64,000 nt of DNA, from NCBI GenBank assembly GCA_031963405.1, contig JASSUJ010000001.1, positions 2,232,001 through 2,296,000 of the forward strand, written 5' to 3'. This DNA comes from JASSUD01 sp031963405 (lineage in GTDB: Bacteria > Pseudomonadota > Gammaproteobacteria > Burkholderiales > Burkholderiaceae). Positions within the stretch are counted from its first letter, which is position 1; the number at the start of each line of letters is the position of its first letter. The position numbers and the translations under genes are program-made. Below the pieces are notes generated by a model that was given only the letters and a program-made list of their open reading frames with translations, was not told the DNA's origin and did no database searches. Positions 53,648 to 63,165 of the stretch are shown in pieces.

Positions 53648-53764
53648 TAAGGAAATGCTGAATAAATTGGGAGCAAGGAATGCCTTTGCTGCCAGTACAC
53701 TAGTACGGCAAGGAGGCTACAGTTGTTTATCCTGCCGCCCCCGATTTATTCGGGGCTTCCTTAA
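53648..53764. repeat. Palindromic repeat family A, copy between tig and clpP
   Basis: Arms TTAAGGAAATGCTGAATAAA (from 53648) and its partner ending CGGGGCTTCCTTAA. The centre, read on the minus strand, is CCTCCTTGCCGTACTAGTGT then ACTGGCAGCAAAGGCATTCC, almost that of 63752-63856. It fills most of the spacer and is probably transcribed. Confidence 0.75.
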
Positions 53765-53819
53765 CAGCCTGTTTCTATTTTTTTACTCTGACTATTTTAT
53801 CTAATAAGGATTGTTTGGT

Positions 53820-54461
53820 ATGACGTTTGGCGACCCTCTAGTACCGCAAATGCCCACGGCTCTTGATGTCCAAGCGCTTGGTTTGGTGCCGATGGTCATC
53901 GAGACAAGTGGTCGAGGCGAACGTGCCTATGATATTTATTCACGACTCTTAAAAGAGCGGTTGATCTTTTTGGTTGGCGAAGTTAACGATCAAACTGCAA
54001 ATCTTGTGATTGCCCAATTGCTGTTCTTAGAAAGTGAAAACCCGGATAAAGATATTAATTTGTATATCAATAGTCCAGGTGGCTCGGTCTCAGCGGGTAT
54101 GGCGATTTACGATACGATGCAATTTATCAAGCCTGATGTGTCAACGCTGTGTATGGGAATGGCCGCGAGTATGGGCGCCTTTTTACTAGCGGCTGGTGCT
54201 AAGGGTAAGCGCATTGCCTTGCCAAATAGCCGCATTATGATTCACCAGCCGCTCGGTGGCGCACGTGGCCAAGCATCGGATATTGAAATTCAGGCAAAAG
54301 AAATTCTTTATCTAAAAAAGAAGCTGAACCAAATACTCGCCGACCATACCGGGCAACCGATAGAGCGCATTGAACAAGATACAGATCGCGACAATTTTAA
54401 ATCGGCTGAAGACGCACAAGCTTATGGCCTAATTGATCAAGTGATGCACAAACGCCTGTAA
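53820..54461 (+). CDS. clpP: ATP-dependent Clp protease proteolytic subunit
   Basis: The 213-residue serine protease forms two heptameric rings that degrade proteins fed by ClpX or ClpA. The catalytic triad is present: Ser in GMAASMGAFLL, His in MIHQPLGGARGQ and Asp in QDTDRDNF. AAGGA lies nine bases before ATG 53820; a TTG at 53811 is in frame but overlaps this spacing. Confidence 0.97.
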   Translation: MTFGDPLVPQMPTALDVQALGLVPMVIETSGRGERAYDIYSRLLKERLIFLVGEVNDQTANLVIAQLLFLESENPDKDINLYINSPGGSVSAGMAIYDTMQFIKPDVSTLCMGMAASMGAFLLAAGAKGKRIALPNSRIMIHQPLGGARGQASDIEIQAKEILYLKKKLNQILADHTGQPIERIEQDTDRDNFKSAEDAQAYGLIDQVMHKRL

Positions 54462-54752
54462 TTTTCTTTACGGAGGGCCTGTATCAGCCTGTGTCGGTGT
54501 TATGTTTTTTTTGCCACAGATTGAGACAGACCTTCTTTTAGTATTTTTACAGTATTGTTGTGTGCAGCATGGTTTGCTTTTTTGCTAGCAGTATTGTTTG
54601 GGCGAGCAGTATTGCGAGAAAACGCTGTATAGTGAAAAAGCGGCTTGTGGCGCGAAGTGTGCATCAAACTCAACCACGTGCTTATGCCTGCGCCCTGCGA
54701 ACGGGCGTATTATGTTATTCAAGTGCATCTAGTACATACAGGTTTACCTAAA

Positions 54753-56021
54753 ATGGCAGATAAAAAAGGCTCTAATAGCGAAAAACTTCTGTATTGCTCT
54801 TTCTGCGGCAAAAGTCAGCATGAAGTGAAGAAGTTGGTTGCTGGTCCCTCCGTGTTTGTTTGCGATGAATGTATTGATCTTTGCAATGAAATTATTCGCG
54901 ATGAAGCTAGCGGTGCTGAGAGCATCGGCGCGGCCAAGTCTGATTTACCCACCCCGCATGAAATCCGTAGCACCCTTGATCAATATGTGATTGGGCAGGA
55001 AGAGGCCAAGAAGATCTTGGCAGTGGCTGTTTACAACCATTACAAACGCTTAAAGTACATTGGCAAAAAAGATGATGTTGAGCTATCAAAGAGCAATATC
55101 TTATTGATTGGCCCAACCGGCTCAGGTAAAACTTTGTTGGCCCAGACGCTTGCGCGTCTTCTTGACGTTCCTTTTGTGATGGCTGATGCCACGACGCTGA
55201 CAGAGGCGGGGTATGTTGGTGAAGATGTAGAAAATATTATTCAAAAATTACTGCAAAACTGTAATTACGAAGTAGAAAAAGCGCAAAGAGGGATCGTTTA
55301 TATTGACGAGATCGACAAAATTAGCCGCAAATCGGATAACCCGTCAATTACCCGCGATGTCTCTGGCGAAGGTGTGCAGCAAGCATTACTTAAACTGATT
55401 GAAGGCACCATTGCCTCAGTTCCTCCACAAGGAGGGCGTAAACACCCGAACCAAGATTTTGTTCAGGTTGATACTACAAATATCCTATTTATCTGCGGTG
55501 GGGCTTTTGACGGTCTTGAAAAGGTCATTATTAACCGCACTGAAAAAACCAGTATTGGTTTTGGCGCAACCGTTAAAGGCAGCCTAGAGCGTGATGCAGG
55601 TGAGGTATTGGTCGAGGTTGAGCCAGAAGACTTAATTAAATTTGGCTTGATCCCTGAGCTAATCGGTCGCTTACCTGTGCTGGCGACGCTTGGTAAGCTC
55701 AATGAAGAAATGCTGATTAAGATTCTGGTTGAGCCCAAAAATGCAGTGACTAAGCAATACCATAAATTATTTGCTATGGAGCAAGTTGAGTTAGAAATTC
55801 AACCCTCGGCATTGAGTGCTATTGCACGTAAAGCCGTGCGCCGCAAAACTGGTGCTCGTGGGCTGCGCTCTATTTTGGAACAAGCTTTGCTCGATGTTAT
55901 GTATGAATTGCCTACCTTAAAGGGAGTCAATAAAGTGTTGCTGGATGAACATGCGATTGAAGGTAACGGTAAGCCACTTTTAGTCTATGAAGATGCACAA
56001 AAAGTGGCTGGCTCTAACTGA
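54753..56021 (+). CDS. clpX: ClpX, ATP-dependent unfoldase of the ClpXP protease
   Basis: The 422 residues carry the N-terminal zinc-binding domain (CSFCGKSQ and CDECIDLC), Walker A LLIGPTGSGKTLLAQTLA, Walker B IVYIDEIDKI, the RKH pore loop (GGRKHPNQ), the IGF loop (SIGFGA) that docks on ClpP and the sensor-2 arginine region GARGLRS. ATG 54753 is right; the frame is open back to 54645 without support. The clpP-clpX spacer of 291 bases holds no gene. Confidence 0.97.
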   Translation: MADKKGSNSEKLLYCSFCGKSQHEVKKLVAGPSVFVCDECIDLCNEIIRDEASGAESIGAAKSDLPTPHEIRSTLDQYVIGQEEAKKILAVAVYNHYKRLKYIGKKDDVELSKSNILLIGPTGSGKTLLAQTLARLLDVPFVMADATTLTEAGYVGEDVENIIQKLLQNCNYEVEKAQRGIVYIDEIDKISRKSDNPSITRDVSGEGVQQALLKLIEGTIASVPPQGGRKHPNQDFVQVDTTNILFICGGAFDGLEKVIINRTEKTSIGFGATVKGSLERDAGEVLVEVEPEDLIKFGLIPELIGRLPVLATLGKLNEEMLIKILVEPKNAVTKQYHKLFAMEQVELEIQPSALSAIARKAVRRKTGARGLRSILEQALLDVMYELPTLKGVNKVLLDEHAIEGNGKPLLVYEDAQKVAGSN

Positions 56022-56124
56022 GAACTTGTTTACGCTTCCCCTAGCGCCCTCGCGCCGGCTTGCCGTACGGTTTTGTACTGTCTGCGCCGGCGCGAGGCCA
56101 CTAGGAAAACCCTAAACAAGTTCT
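56021..56124. repeat. Palindromic repeat family A-like element behind clpX
   Basis: Perfect 12-bp arms AGAACTTGTTTA and TAAACAAGTTCT enclose second arms (CTAGCGCCCTCGCGCCGG against CCGGCGCGAGGCCACTAG). The centre CTTGCCGTAC-GGTTTT-GTACTGTCTGCG is shared with 63752-63856. The first arm overlaps the clpX stop codon, so it may act in 3' processing or termination. Confidence 0.75.
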
Positions 56125-56346
56125 AGGTGGGTAGTGGTTTGAGGTTTTTTTACGCTTTCGCGCTGTCTTGTTGTGCGTTTTGTGCTGTTGGCTCCGCCCG
56201 GCGCGAGGCCACTAGGAAAACCCTAAACAAGTTCTAGGTGGGTGGTGGTTTGAGGTTTTTTTACGCTTTCGCGCTGTCTTGTTGTGCGTTTTGTGCTGTT
56301 GGCTCTGCCCGGCGCGAGGCCACTAGGAAAACCCTAAACAAATTCT
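56087..56346 (+). repeat. 111-bp tandem repeat, two full units and a partial
   Basis: Units begin at CTAGGAAAACCC 56101, 56212 and 56323 with only a few differences (GTAGTGG or GTGGTGG; CTCCGCCC or CTCTGCCC). The unit is built from the right half of the palindrome at 56021-56124, so it probably arose by tandem copying. No coding function is seen; the tract lies between clpX and lon. Confidence 0.9.
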
Positions 56347-56425
56347 AAAAAGAGCCGTTTTTAGTGAATGTATTTTAGTGCATGCCTATTTATTGAAGAA
56401 TTGACTTTTACTTAAGGGAAACGAC

Positions 56426-58837
56426 ATGTCAGGAGACACTTTCCTTCCGTCGGAACAAATTCAACTTCCGCTGCTCCCGCTGCGGGATGTGGTCGTCTTC
56501 CCGCAGATGGTGATTCCGTTATTTGTGGGACGGCCAAAATCAATTAAAGCCCTTGAAATCGCGATGGAAGGCAACAAGCAAATTATGCTGGTTGCACAAA
56601 AAACAGCGGTGAAAGATGAGCCAGCTTCTAAAGATATGTATGCGGTTGGCTGCGTTGCAAACGTGCTGCAGATGCTCAAACTGCCCGATGGGACGGTGAA
56701 AGTACTCGTCGAAGGCTTGCAGCGCGCAAAAATTATTGCAATTGAAGAGCAAGATACGCACTTTAGTGCTGACATTCTGCCGCTTGAGTTAGAACCTGCT
56801 GAGCATCCTGAAATTGAGGCATTGAAGCGCGCTATCGTGTCGCAGTTTGATCAATACGTGAAGCTGAATAAAAAGGTTCCGCCTGAGATTTTGGCTTCAT
56901 TAGCCAGCATCGATGAAGCTGGCCGCCTAGCTGATACGATTGCTGCGCATTTGCCGCTTAAGCTTGAGCAAAAACAACATCTCTTAGAAAAAATTCCAGT
57001 TGGCGAACGCCTTGAGCATTTACTTGCGCAACTGGAAGCTGAAATTGATATTTTACAAGTCGAAAAGCGTATTCGCGGACGCGTTAAGCGCCAAATGGAG
57101 AAGAGCCAGCGCGAATACTATTTGAATGAGCAAGTTAAAGCGATTCAGAAAGAGCTGGGTGAAGAGGGTGCTGATCTAGAAGAGCTAGAGACACGCATCA
57201 GTGAAGCAAAGCTGCCCAAAGAAGCGAAGAAGAAAGTCGATTCTGAGCTGAAAAAGCTCAAGCTCATGTCACCCATGTCAGCTGAAGCGACTGTGGTACG
57301 GACCTATATCGATATCTTGCTAGGCTTGCCATGGCGTAAGAAAAGCAAGGTCAATAATGATCTAGTCAACGCGGAAAAAGTACTGGATGAAGACCATTAT
57401 GGTCTTGAAAAAGTCAAAGAGCGTATTCTGGAATACCTCGCCGTGCAGCAGCGCGTAAATCAAATAAAAGCGCCGATTCTATGTTTAGTCGGCCCCCCTG
57501 GTGTAGGTAAAACTTCGCTGGGTCAGTCAATCGCTCGCGCTACTAACCGTAAGTTTGTACGCATGGCCTTAGGCGGCGTGCGCGATGAAGCTGAGATTCG
57601 TGGCCATCGCCGTACTTATATTGGTTCCATGCCTGGCAAGATATTGCAAAGCTTGGCCCGAATAGGGGTGCGTAATCCACTTTTCTTATTGGATGAAGTC
57701 GATAAGATGGGCATGGATTTTCGCGGTGACCCCTCTTCGGCTTTGCTTGAGGTGCTAGACCCTGAGCAAAATAACTCATTTGCTGATCACTACGTCGAAG
57801 TTGAGTTCGATCTCTCTGATGTGATGTTTGTCGCTACGTCGAATGGATTGAATATTCCACCGCCGTTATTAGACCGCATGGAAGTGATTCGTCTGTCTGG
57901 CTATACCGAAGACGAAAAAATTAGCATTGCGCAACGCTATCTGTTGCCAAAGCAAAAAAGGTTGAATGGTCTTAAAGAAACCGAGATTACAGTTGCTGAA
58001 GAGGCGATTCGCGACATTATTCGCTACTACACGCGCGAAGCAGGGGTACGTTCTTTAGAGCGTGAAATCTCGAAAATTTGCCGTAAAGTCGTGAAAAAAT
58101 TGCTGTTGAAAAAATCAGACAAGGCGCTGCAAATTGGCTCAGATAATCTAGATACCTATCTGGGTGTACGCAAATGTGATTTTGGCTTGGCGACCAAGGA
58201 AAACCAAGTGGGTCAGGTCACTGGCTTGGCTTGGACTGAGGTAGGTGGAGATTTGCTGACAATTGAAGCTGCCATGATGCCGGGTAAAGGTCTAATCATT
58301 CGTACCGGTTCACTGGGCGACGTGATGAAAGAGTCAGTCGATGCCGCACGTTCAGTCGTACGCTCCCGCTTGCGCAGGCTTGGTGTGACAAACGAGGCGC
58401 TGGACAAAAAAGATATTCATATTCACGTCCCTGAAGGCGCAACGCCTAAAGATGGCCCGTCAGCAGGCATTGCGATGACGACGGCGCTGGTTTCCGTGCT
58501 AACTGGCATTCCAGTACGGGCCAATGTAGCGATGACAGGCGAGATCACGTTGCGTGGTGAAGTGTTACCCATCGGTGGCTTGAAAGAAAAGCTGCTGGCG
58601 GCGCACCGTGGTGGTATCAAGCTTGTGTTGATTCCGGAAGAAAATGTAAAAGATTTGGCCGACATTCCGGACAATGTAAAAAACAGCATTGAAATTGCGC
58701 CGGTGCGTTGGATTGATCGAGTGTTAGAATTAGCGCTTGAGCGTATGCCAACACCTCTTCCGGAGGAAGAACTGGTAACAGCATCGATTCCGGAAAAATT
58801 GTCAGTTGCCTCATCTAGCGATATAGTCACGCACTGA
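56426..58837 (+). CDS. lon: Lon ATP-dependent protease
   Basis: The 803 residues match the full-length LonA: N-terminal substrate domain (LPLLPLRDVVVFPQMVIPLF), coiled-coil (MEKSQREYYLNEQVKAIQKE), AAA+ module with GPPGVGKTSLGQSIA and LLDEVDKMG, and the protease domain with catalytic Ser in KDGPSAGIAM and Lys in GGLKEKLLAAHRGG. Lon degrades damaged and regulatory proteins. AAGGGAAACGAC precedes the ATG. Confidence 0.98.
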   Translation: MSGDTFLPSEQIQLPLLPLRDVVVFPQMVIPLFVGRPKSIKALEIAMEGNKQIMLVAQKTAVKDEPASKDMYAVGCVANVLQMLKLPDGTVKVLVEGLQRAKIIAIEEQDTHFSADILPLELEPAEHPEIEALKRAIVSQFDQYVKLNKKVPPEILASLASIDEAGRLADTIAAHLPLKLEQKQHLLEKIPVGERLEHLLAQLEAEIDILQVEKRIRGRVKRQMEKSQREYYLNEQVKAIQKELGEEGADLEELETRISEAKLPKEAKKKVDSELKKLKLMSPMSAEATVVRTYIDILLGLPWRKKSKVNNDLVNAEKVLDEDHYGLEKVKERILEYLAVQQRVNQIKAPILCLVGPPGVGKTSLGQSIARATNRKFVRMALGGVRDEAEIRGHRRTYIGSMPGKILQSLARIGVRNPLFLLDEVDKMGMDFRGDPSSALLEVLDPEQNNSFADHYVEVEFDLSDVMFVATSNGLNIPPPLLDRMEVIRLSGYTEDEKISIAQRYLLPKQKRLNGLKETEITVAEEAIRDIIRYYTREAGVRSLEREISKICRKVVKKLLLKKSDKALQIGSDNLDTYLGVRKCDFGLATKENQVGQVTGLAWTEVGGDLLTIEAAMMPGKGLIIRTGSLGDVMKESVDAARSVVRSRLRRLGVTNEALDKKDIHIHVPEGATPKDGPSAGIAMTTALVSVLTGIPVRANVAMTGEITLRGEVLPIGGLKEKLLAAHRGGIKLVLIPEENVKDLADIPDNVKNSIEIAPVRWIDRVLELALERMPTPLPEEELVTASIPEKLSVASSSDIVTH

Positions 58838-58859
58838 TACAAATAGTAAGAAATTAAAA

Positions 58860-58885
58860 CCCGCAGTTTTTACTGCGGGTTTTTT
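58860..58885 (+). terminator. lon terminator
   Basis: CCCGCAGT-TTTT-ACTGCGGG and six T, 22 bases after the lon stop. Confidence 0.93.
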
Positions 58886-59037
58886 GTCTGCATGAATTTG
58901 CATCTAAGAATCTGCTTAGCGTTTTCAAAGAGCACTCTGTGTCGCGTAGCAAGCAAAATGTGCATAAATGCACATGAGGATTCCGAGTGCTGCGTGATCC
59001 TGAGTCAATATGCTTATTGAAAATTTGAAGCAGACTC

Positions 59038-59069
59038 TATGGCAGGGTATGAGCTTATTCCCTGCCATA
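59038..59069. repeat. Perfect 10-bp hairpin
   Basis: TATGGCAGGG and CCCTGCCATA with a 12-base loop, at the left end of a repeat-rich spacer. No T tract follows. Confidence 0.6.
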
Positions 59070-59072
59070 GGA

Positions 59073-59198
59073 AAACCCTGTTCATCGTTTTTCCCCCAAA
59101 GCCCTCCTGTTGGAAGGCGTGCGATGCTCGAAATCCTCAGGGGTTTCTGGGCGCCGAACTCCTCCCGAAGGAGATGTTTTGGGAAAGCGTTGAACAGG
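59073..59198. repeat. Imperfect palindromic element
   Basis: CCTGTTCATCGTTTTTCCCC on the left faces TTTTGGGAAAGCGTTGAACAGG on the right. The pattern is the same as the other short palindromes but the centre is different. Confidence 0.45.
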
Positions 59199-59200
59199 CT

Positions 59201-59374
59201 CTAAGAACCTGCTCACGATCTTCCTAAAAGGCTGTGATTTGTGTTGTTGTCAAATCCTGAGCGGCGCTTGGCATTCTCATGCACTCAATGGGAACGAAGG
59301 TTTCTCCGCTCCGTCCTCGTGGTTTTAGCAAATACGCTGACGACCTTTTAGAAGGATCGTGAACAGGTTCTAAG
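59201..59374. repeat. Palindromic element with 31-bp arms
   Basis: CTAAGAACCTGCTCACGATC... (59201-59231) pairs with 59344-59374 at 27 of 31 positions. The 112-base centre differs from family A. It abuts the preceding palindrome, and the two fill the spacer before the permease gene; no gene is supported in 58886-59408. Confidence 0.7.
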
Positions 59375-59408
59375 AAACGCCCTCATTACAAGACAGGAGT
59401 TTTATTTT

Positions 59409-60950
59409 ATGACCACGCTATGGAGTAAAAAATCCGTTGCCGCTTTGCAAAAAGAGGCGTCAGATAGCGAAAACAATACCGCAGCACCGCGCATGAAGCG
59501 GGTGTTGTCTGGCTTTGACCTAACGATGCTTGGCATTGGTTGTATTGTTGGGGCAGGGATTTTTGTTATGACCGGTCATGCTGCAGCAGCGAATGCTGGA
59601 CCAGCCGTGATTTTGTCTTTTGCCTTAGGGGCCAGTGTCTGCGCTTTTGCTGGCTTGTGTTATGCAGAAATGGCATCCACTGTGCCGGTGGCGGGTAGTG
59701 CATATATTTATGCTTACGCCACGATGGGAGAATTTATTGCCTGGCTTATCGGCTGGGATTTAATGCTTGAATATTGCCTGGGTGCTACCGCGGTGGCCAT
59801 CGGTTGGTCAGGCTATGTGGTGAGTTTTTTTAATTCCTTTGGGATTCACCTTCCTGCTGCGTTTTCGAGTGCGCCATTAGCCTACGACGTAATCACGGGT
59901 TGGAGCTATACCGGTGCATGGATAAACTTACCCGCCATGTTTATCATCGGCTTAATGACGACCTTATTAGTGTTTGGAGTACGTCAATCAGCACGAATTA
60001 ACACCATCATGGTCATTATCAAGGTAGCGATTATCTTGGTCTTCGTCGCTGCCGGCATTGCCTTTGTTGATACCTCAAACTGGATAACTGCAGCCAATCC
60101 AGAAGGCGCATTTGTGCCGCCAAGCGCAGGACAATCGGGCGTATTTGGTTGGAGCGGCGTATTGCGTGGTGCGGCGGTCGTATTTTTCGCCTACATTGGT
60201 TTTGATTCGGTTTCTTGTATCGCGCAGGAAACTAAAAATCCGCGTCGTAACTTGCCTATCGGCTTATTAAGCTCGATTGCCGTTTGTACTTCTCTGTATA
60301 TGTTGGTGGCCTATGTGCTAACTGGGTTGGTGCCTTATGATCAACTTAATGTACCTGATCCAATCGCAGTTGGTATCGACGCAATTGGCATGCTTTGGCT
60401 GTCGCCGATCATTAAGCTAGGCGCTATTTGTGGACTGACGTCAGTGGTTCTAGTGCTACTGATGAGCCAGCCGCGCATTTTCTTCAAAATGGCGCAAGAT
60501 GGTTTATTACCCGCTTTTATTGCTAAGCTGCATCCGCGCTTTCACACGCCCTATATCCCCACGATTATCACAGGCACAGTCGCTGCCGTACTGGCTGCTT
60601 TTCTACCCATTGGCTTGGTAGGTGAGTTAGTGAGTATCGGCACGCTATCTGCATTTGTGATCGTGTGCGTTGGCGTACTGGTGATGCGTATCAAGCAGCC
60701 TAATCTGGAGCGTGGCTTTAAGACTCCAGCGGTCTATATCGTTGCCCCCGCTGGTACCGCTATCGCCTTATTTTTAATGGTTGGTTTGCCAGTTGATACA
60801 TGGATACGTCTATTTGTTTGGATGGCGCTTGGCATCATGATTTACTTTTTCTATGGCAGGTATCATAGTAAATTACGCAACTCTCCAATCACGTCTGAGT
60901 CTTTGCCTGAAACAGCAACTTTAAAAACTGCTGACAGACTAAGCGAGTAA
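59409..60950 (+). CDS. APC-family amino-acid permease (cationic amino-acid type)
   Basis: The 513 residues are an integral inner-membrane transporter with about 12 helices. The family signature GIGCIVGAGIFVMTGHAAAANAGPA marks helix 1 of the APC fold; GASVCAFAGLCYAEMASTVPVAGSAYIYAY and FFAYIGFDSVSCIAQETKNPRRNLP follow. It resembles the YfnA/CAT subgroup. Substrate is not certain. A nutrient importer fits an amino-acid-dependent lifestyle. A terminator follows at 61008. Confidence 0.93.
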   Translation: MTTLWSKKSVAALQKEASDSENNTAAPRMKRVLSGFDLTMLGIGCIVGAGIFVMTGHAAAANAGPAVILSFALGASVCAFAGLCYAEMASTVPVAGSAYIYAYATMGEFIAWLIGWDLMLEYCLGATAVAIGWSGYVVSFFNSFGIHLPAAFSSAPLAYDVITGWSYTGAWINLPAMFIIGLMTTLLVFGVRQSARINTIMVIIKVAIILVFVAAGIAFVDTSNWITAANPEGAFVPPSAGQSGVFGWSGVLRGAAVVFFAYIGFDSVSCIAQETKNPRRNLPIGLLSSIAVCTSLYMLVAYVLTGLVPYDQLNVPDPIAVGIDAIGMLWLSPIIKLGAICGLTSVVLVLLMSQPRIFFKMAQDGLLPAFIAKLHPRFHTPYIPTIITGTVAAVLAAFLPIGLVGELVSIGTLSAFVIVCVGVLVMRIKQPNLERGFKTPAVYIVAPAGTAIALFLMVGLPVDTWIRLFVWMALGIMIYFFYGRYHSKLRNSPITSESLPETATLKTADRLSE

Positions 60951-61007
60951 AGAGTAAAAATATTGATTTAATTAAAAAATCAAAATAGCTAGCATTTGTA
61001 TCAAAAA

Positions 61008-61040
61008 GCCGGCTCAACGATTAGTTGAGTCGGCTTTTTT
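61008..61040 (+). terminator. Permease terminator
   Basis: GCCGGCTCAAC and GTTGAGTCGGC form an 11-bp stem (one G-T pair) with five A before and six T after it, so it could work in both directions. Confidence 0.9.
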
Positions 61041-61097
61041 TACGTACGCTCTCATACGTTTGCCTTCCATTTTCTGGAAGACCATAGCTCGTAGATT

Positions 61098-61206
61098 GGG
61101 GTGAAGCGTTTTATTAAATGCGGAACCCCAACACCCCTACCTAAAAACATCATCTCACTTCCCACCGCAACAACTTGGGTTCCATATCTAATTAACTCCG
61201 TCCCTC
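61098..61206. repeat. Palindromic repeat family B, copy 2
   Basis: Shares GGGGTGAAG, TATTAAAT and GAACCCCAACAC with the copy at 2493-2605, and its right half (GGGTTCCATATCTAATTAACT) is an imperfect inverted match of the left. Confidence 0.6.
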
Positions 61207-61354
61207 GAACCTAAACTGACTTACAAATGATGAAAAAAATAAATACAGCGAGTTGTAGTGGAATATTTATGTAGCAGTTTTGGGGTTTGGCATTAGCTTT
61301 GCTAAAAATAATTAAAACTCCTTCTTAATGAGGAGAAAACTTAAAGGAAAGCTG

Positions 61355-61549
61355 ATGACATCTGAAAAGTTAAAGAAAGGAAAAGAGTGTGCTGTGCCTA
61401 TCAATGATCAAGAGCTTGATGCAAGCGTAGAGATGACTTTCCCAGCAAGTGACCCGCCTTCGGTGGGAGGAAGCACGAAACTAAAAGAACGCCCATCTGA
61501 TGAGCGCCGGCCAAAAGCGACTGGCATTTCAAAAAAACAAGTTAAGTAA
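61355..61549 (+). CDS. Small hydrophilic protein with FPASDPPS motif
   Basis: The 64 residues (MTSEKLKKGKECAVPINDQE) contain LDASVEMTFPASDPPSVGG, a motif seen in small hypotheticals of many proteobacteria. The rest is Lys-rich. AAAGGAAAGCTG precedes ATG 61355. Function unknown; relatives are often linked with stress. Confidence 0.75.
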   Translation: MTSEKLKKGKECAVPINDQELDASVEMTFPASDPPSVGGSTKLKERPSDERRPKATGISKKQVK

Positions 61550-61706
61550 GGCGCTAAAAACAAGTAATGCTGAACTCACTCTAAATAAGGCAGCAAACTT
61601 TACAAGCGTTCAGAACATGAGAGAAGGTCTGCATCGATTTAAGAAATTGGGAATAGTTTTTGCTTGTGTAAGGCCGTCTTATTAAGAAAGGAAGAGGGGG
61701 GTTGAT

Positions 61707-61898
61707 ATGCCACTCAAAAGGGGAAAAAGCCGGGAAGCGATAAGTGAAAACGTAAAAACTTTAATGCATGAATATGACCAAAAAGGCCACATATCAAAAA
61801 GCCATCCTAAAAATAGGCAAGCTGCGCAGAAACAGGCAGTAGCTATCTCCTTAACAAAAGCAGGTGTAAGCAAACATCAGCATGGCAATCACCACTGA
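61707..61898 (+). CDS. Small basic protein, DUF6496-like
   Basis: The 63 residues carry VKTLMHEYDQKGHISKSHPK and QAVAISLTKAGVSK, a pattern of small KGG/DUF6496-type proteins. GAGGGGGG precedes the ATG. The His-rich end (KHQHGNHH) could bind metal. Role unknown. The 61550-61706 gap holds no other gene. Confidence 0.75.
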   Translation: MPLKRGKSREAISENVKTLMHEYDQKGHISKSHPKNRQAAQKQAVAISLTKAGVSKHQHGNHH

Positions 61899-62084
61899 TG
61901 CTCATGACGCAGCTTGCAAGTATGTGTTGTTACGTTAAGTAGGCGTAGTAAATATAAAGTAAGAGCTAGTGCGAACTGGCTTTAGGTTTGTTAAAGGCTA
62001 ATTAATGTGAAGTTTTCAGGATTTCTAGTCCAGCACACTTAATTAAATAAAAAGCATTTTAGAACTTTTCAAAAGGAAATCACG

Positions 62085-62981
62085 ATGACCGTCATTCCTA
62101 ATCACGCCGCTGATAGCTTTAATCCTCGCTTTCCTATCGTTTCCTGGGGAGCAGTCTTTGTCGGCATATTGCTAGCACTGGCTTTTTCCCTGGTAATGAA
62201 TGTGCTGGGCACTGCGGTAGGAGGGGCAGCACTCACGCCGATGTATGAGCACAAATTACAAGTATTTGGAGTCGGGGCTGGCCTTTGGCTGGTCGTAACA
62301 ACTGTGGCCTCAACCTCAGTCGGCGCCTATTTTGCCGGTGCTTGTGCACCAGCACGTGGCTGCATGCATGGTGTATTGGCCTGGGCTGGCTCAATGTTGG
62401 TCACTATCTATGTGCTATCAATGGCGATTACTGGTGCCTCTAGCACTGCATTTGATGTCATGGGTAAGGGCTTGTCGCTAGCAGGGCAAGGTCTGTCAGA
62501 TGCCGCACCTCATATTGCTAAAGGCGTGGGAAAAAGCGGTGCAGATTTAGATTTAAGCAGTCTGCGTAAGCGCTTTGAAAGCATACTGGAAAAAAACCAG
62601 GACACCCGTTTAGATGCCAACAAGATAAAAAATCAAGGAGCTGAGTTGGTGAAATGGGTGGAAAGTGTCGCTCAAGAAGCCAAACCTGCTCTTAGCAAAG
62701 ACGATAAAGATAAGCTGGCTCAATTGATTGCATCAAACACTAATCGTAGCCGTGCTGAAGCACAAAAAATGGCCGATGAAGCTGACCAGCTTTATAAGCA
62801 AGCTTTTGCAAAATATGAAGAGGTGCGGAAAAATGCAGAAGGCCGTATGCGTGAAGTAGCAAAGAGTGCCGCCGCGGGTGTTACGCAGGCTGCATGGTGG
62901 ATGTTCGCTATGCTTGCGCTAGGTGCTGTGGCGGCGGCTGCAGCTGGGCATTTTGGCTATCGTCAGCAGTCTCAACTATAA
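62085..62981 (+). CDS. Membrane protein with long periplasmic or cytoplasmic helix
   Basis: The 298 residues have hydrophobic segments at about 18-45 (WGAVFVGILLALAFSLVMNV), 60-85, 95-118 and 270-290 (WWMFAMLALGAVAAAAAGHF), with a long charged helical region between (about 145-265). Similar membrane proteins occur in Burkholderiales beside small stress genes; the function is not known. AAAAGGAAATCACG precedes the ATG. The 61899-62084 spacer holds no gene I can support. Confidence 0.8.
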   Translation: MTVIPNHAADSFNPRFPIVSWGAVFVGILLALAFSLVMNVLGTAVGGAALTPMYEHKLQVFGVGAGLWLVVTTVASTSVGAYFAGACAPARGCMHGVLAWAGSMLVTIYVLSMAITGASSTAFDVMGKGLSLAGQGLSDAAPHIAKGVGKSGADLDLSSLRKRFESILEKNQDTRLDANKIKNQGAELVKWVESVAQEAKPALSKDDKDKLAQLIASNTNRSRAEAQKMADEADQLYKQAFAKYEEVRKNAEGRMREVAKSAAAGVTQAAWWMFAMLALGAVAAAAAGHFGYRQQSQL

Positions 62982-63030
62982 GCAAATGAATCACCCATAA
63001 GAAAAGGTAAGAGAGCAAGAGGGGGGGAGG

Positions 63031-63056
63031 AAAAGGCGGCTTAGCCGCCTTTTCCT
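63031..63056. terminator. Bidirectional terminator
   Basis: AAAAGGCGGC-TTA-GCCGCCTTTT, 50 bases after the membrane-protein stop and before the groE promoter. Confidence 0.9.
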
Positions 63057-63110
63057 TTTCTGCTTCTTTTCGCTTTCACTTGCTCATTTTTTCTTATGCC
63101 TTTTGCCGAC

Positions 63111-63165
63111 TTGAATTTGTATAGGTCGCTCTCTATAATTAGCACTCTTTGATGAAGAGTGCTAA
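63111..63165 (+). promoter_or_regulatory. groESL promoter with perfect CIRCE element
   Basis: TTGAAT (63111-63116), 17 bases, TATAAT (63134-63139). TTAGCACTC-N9-GAGTGCTAA (63139-63165) is the exact CIRCE inverted repeat, the binding site of the HrcA repressor, overlapping the -10 end. Heat-shock control by HrcA is therefore expected. The 5' leader to groES is about 270 bases and holds no gene. Confidence 0.95.

Noticed and set aside
56087..56346. Regular repeats that could suggest a CRISPR array
   Set aside because: The period of 111 bases has no unique spacers; units are copied almost entirely. It is a tandem duplication, not CRISPR.
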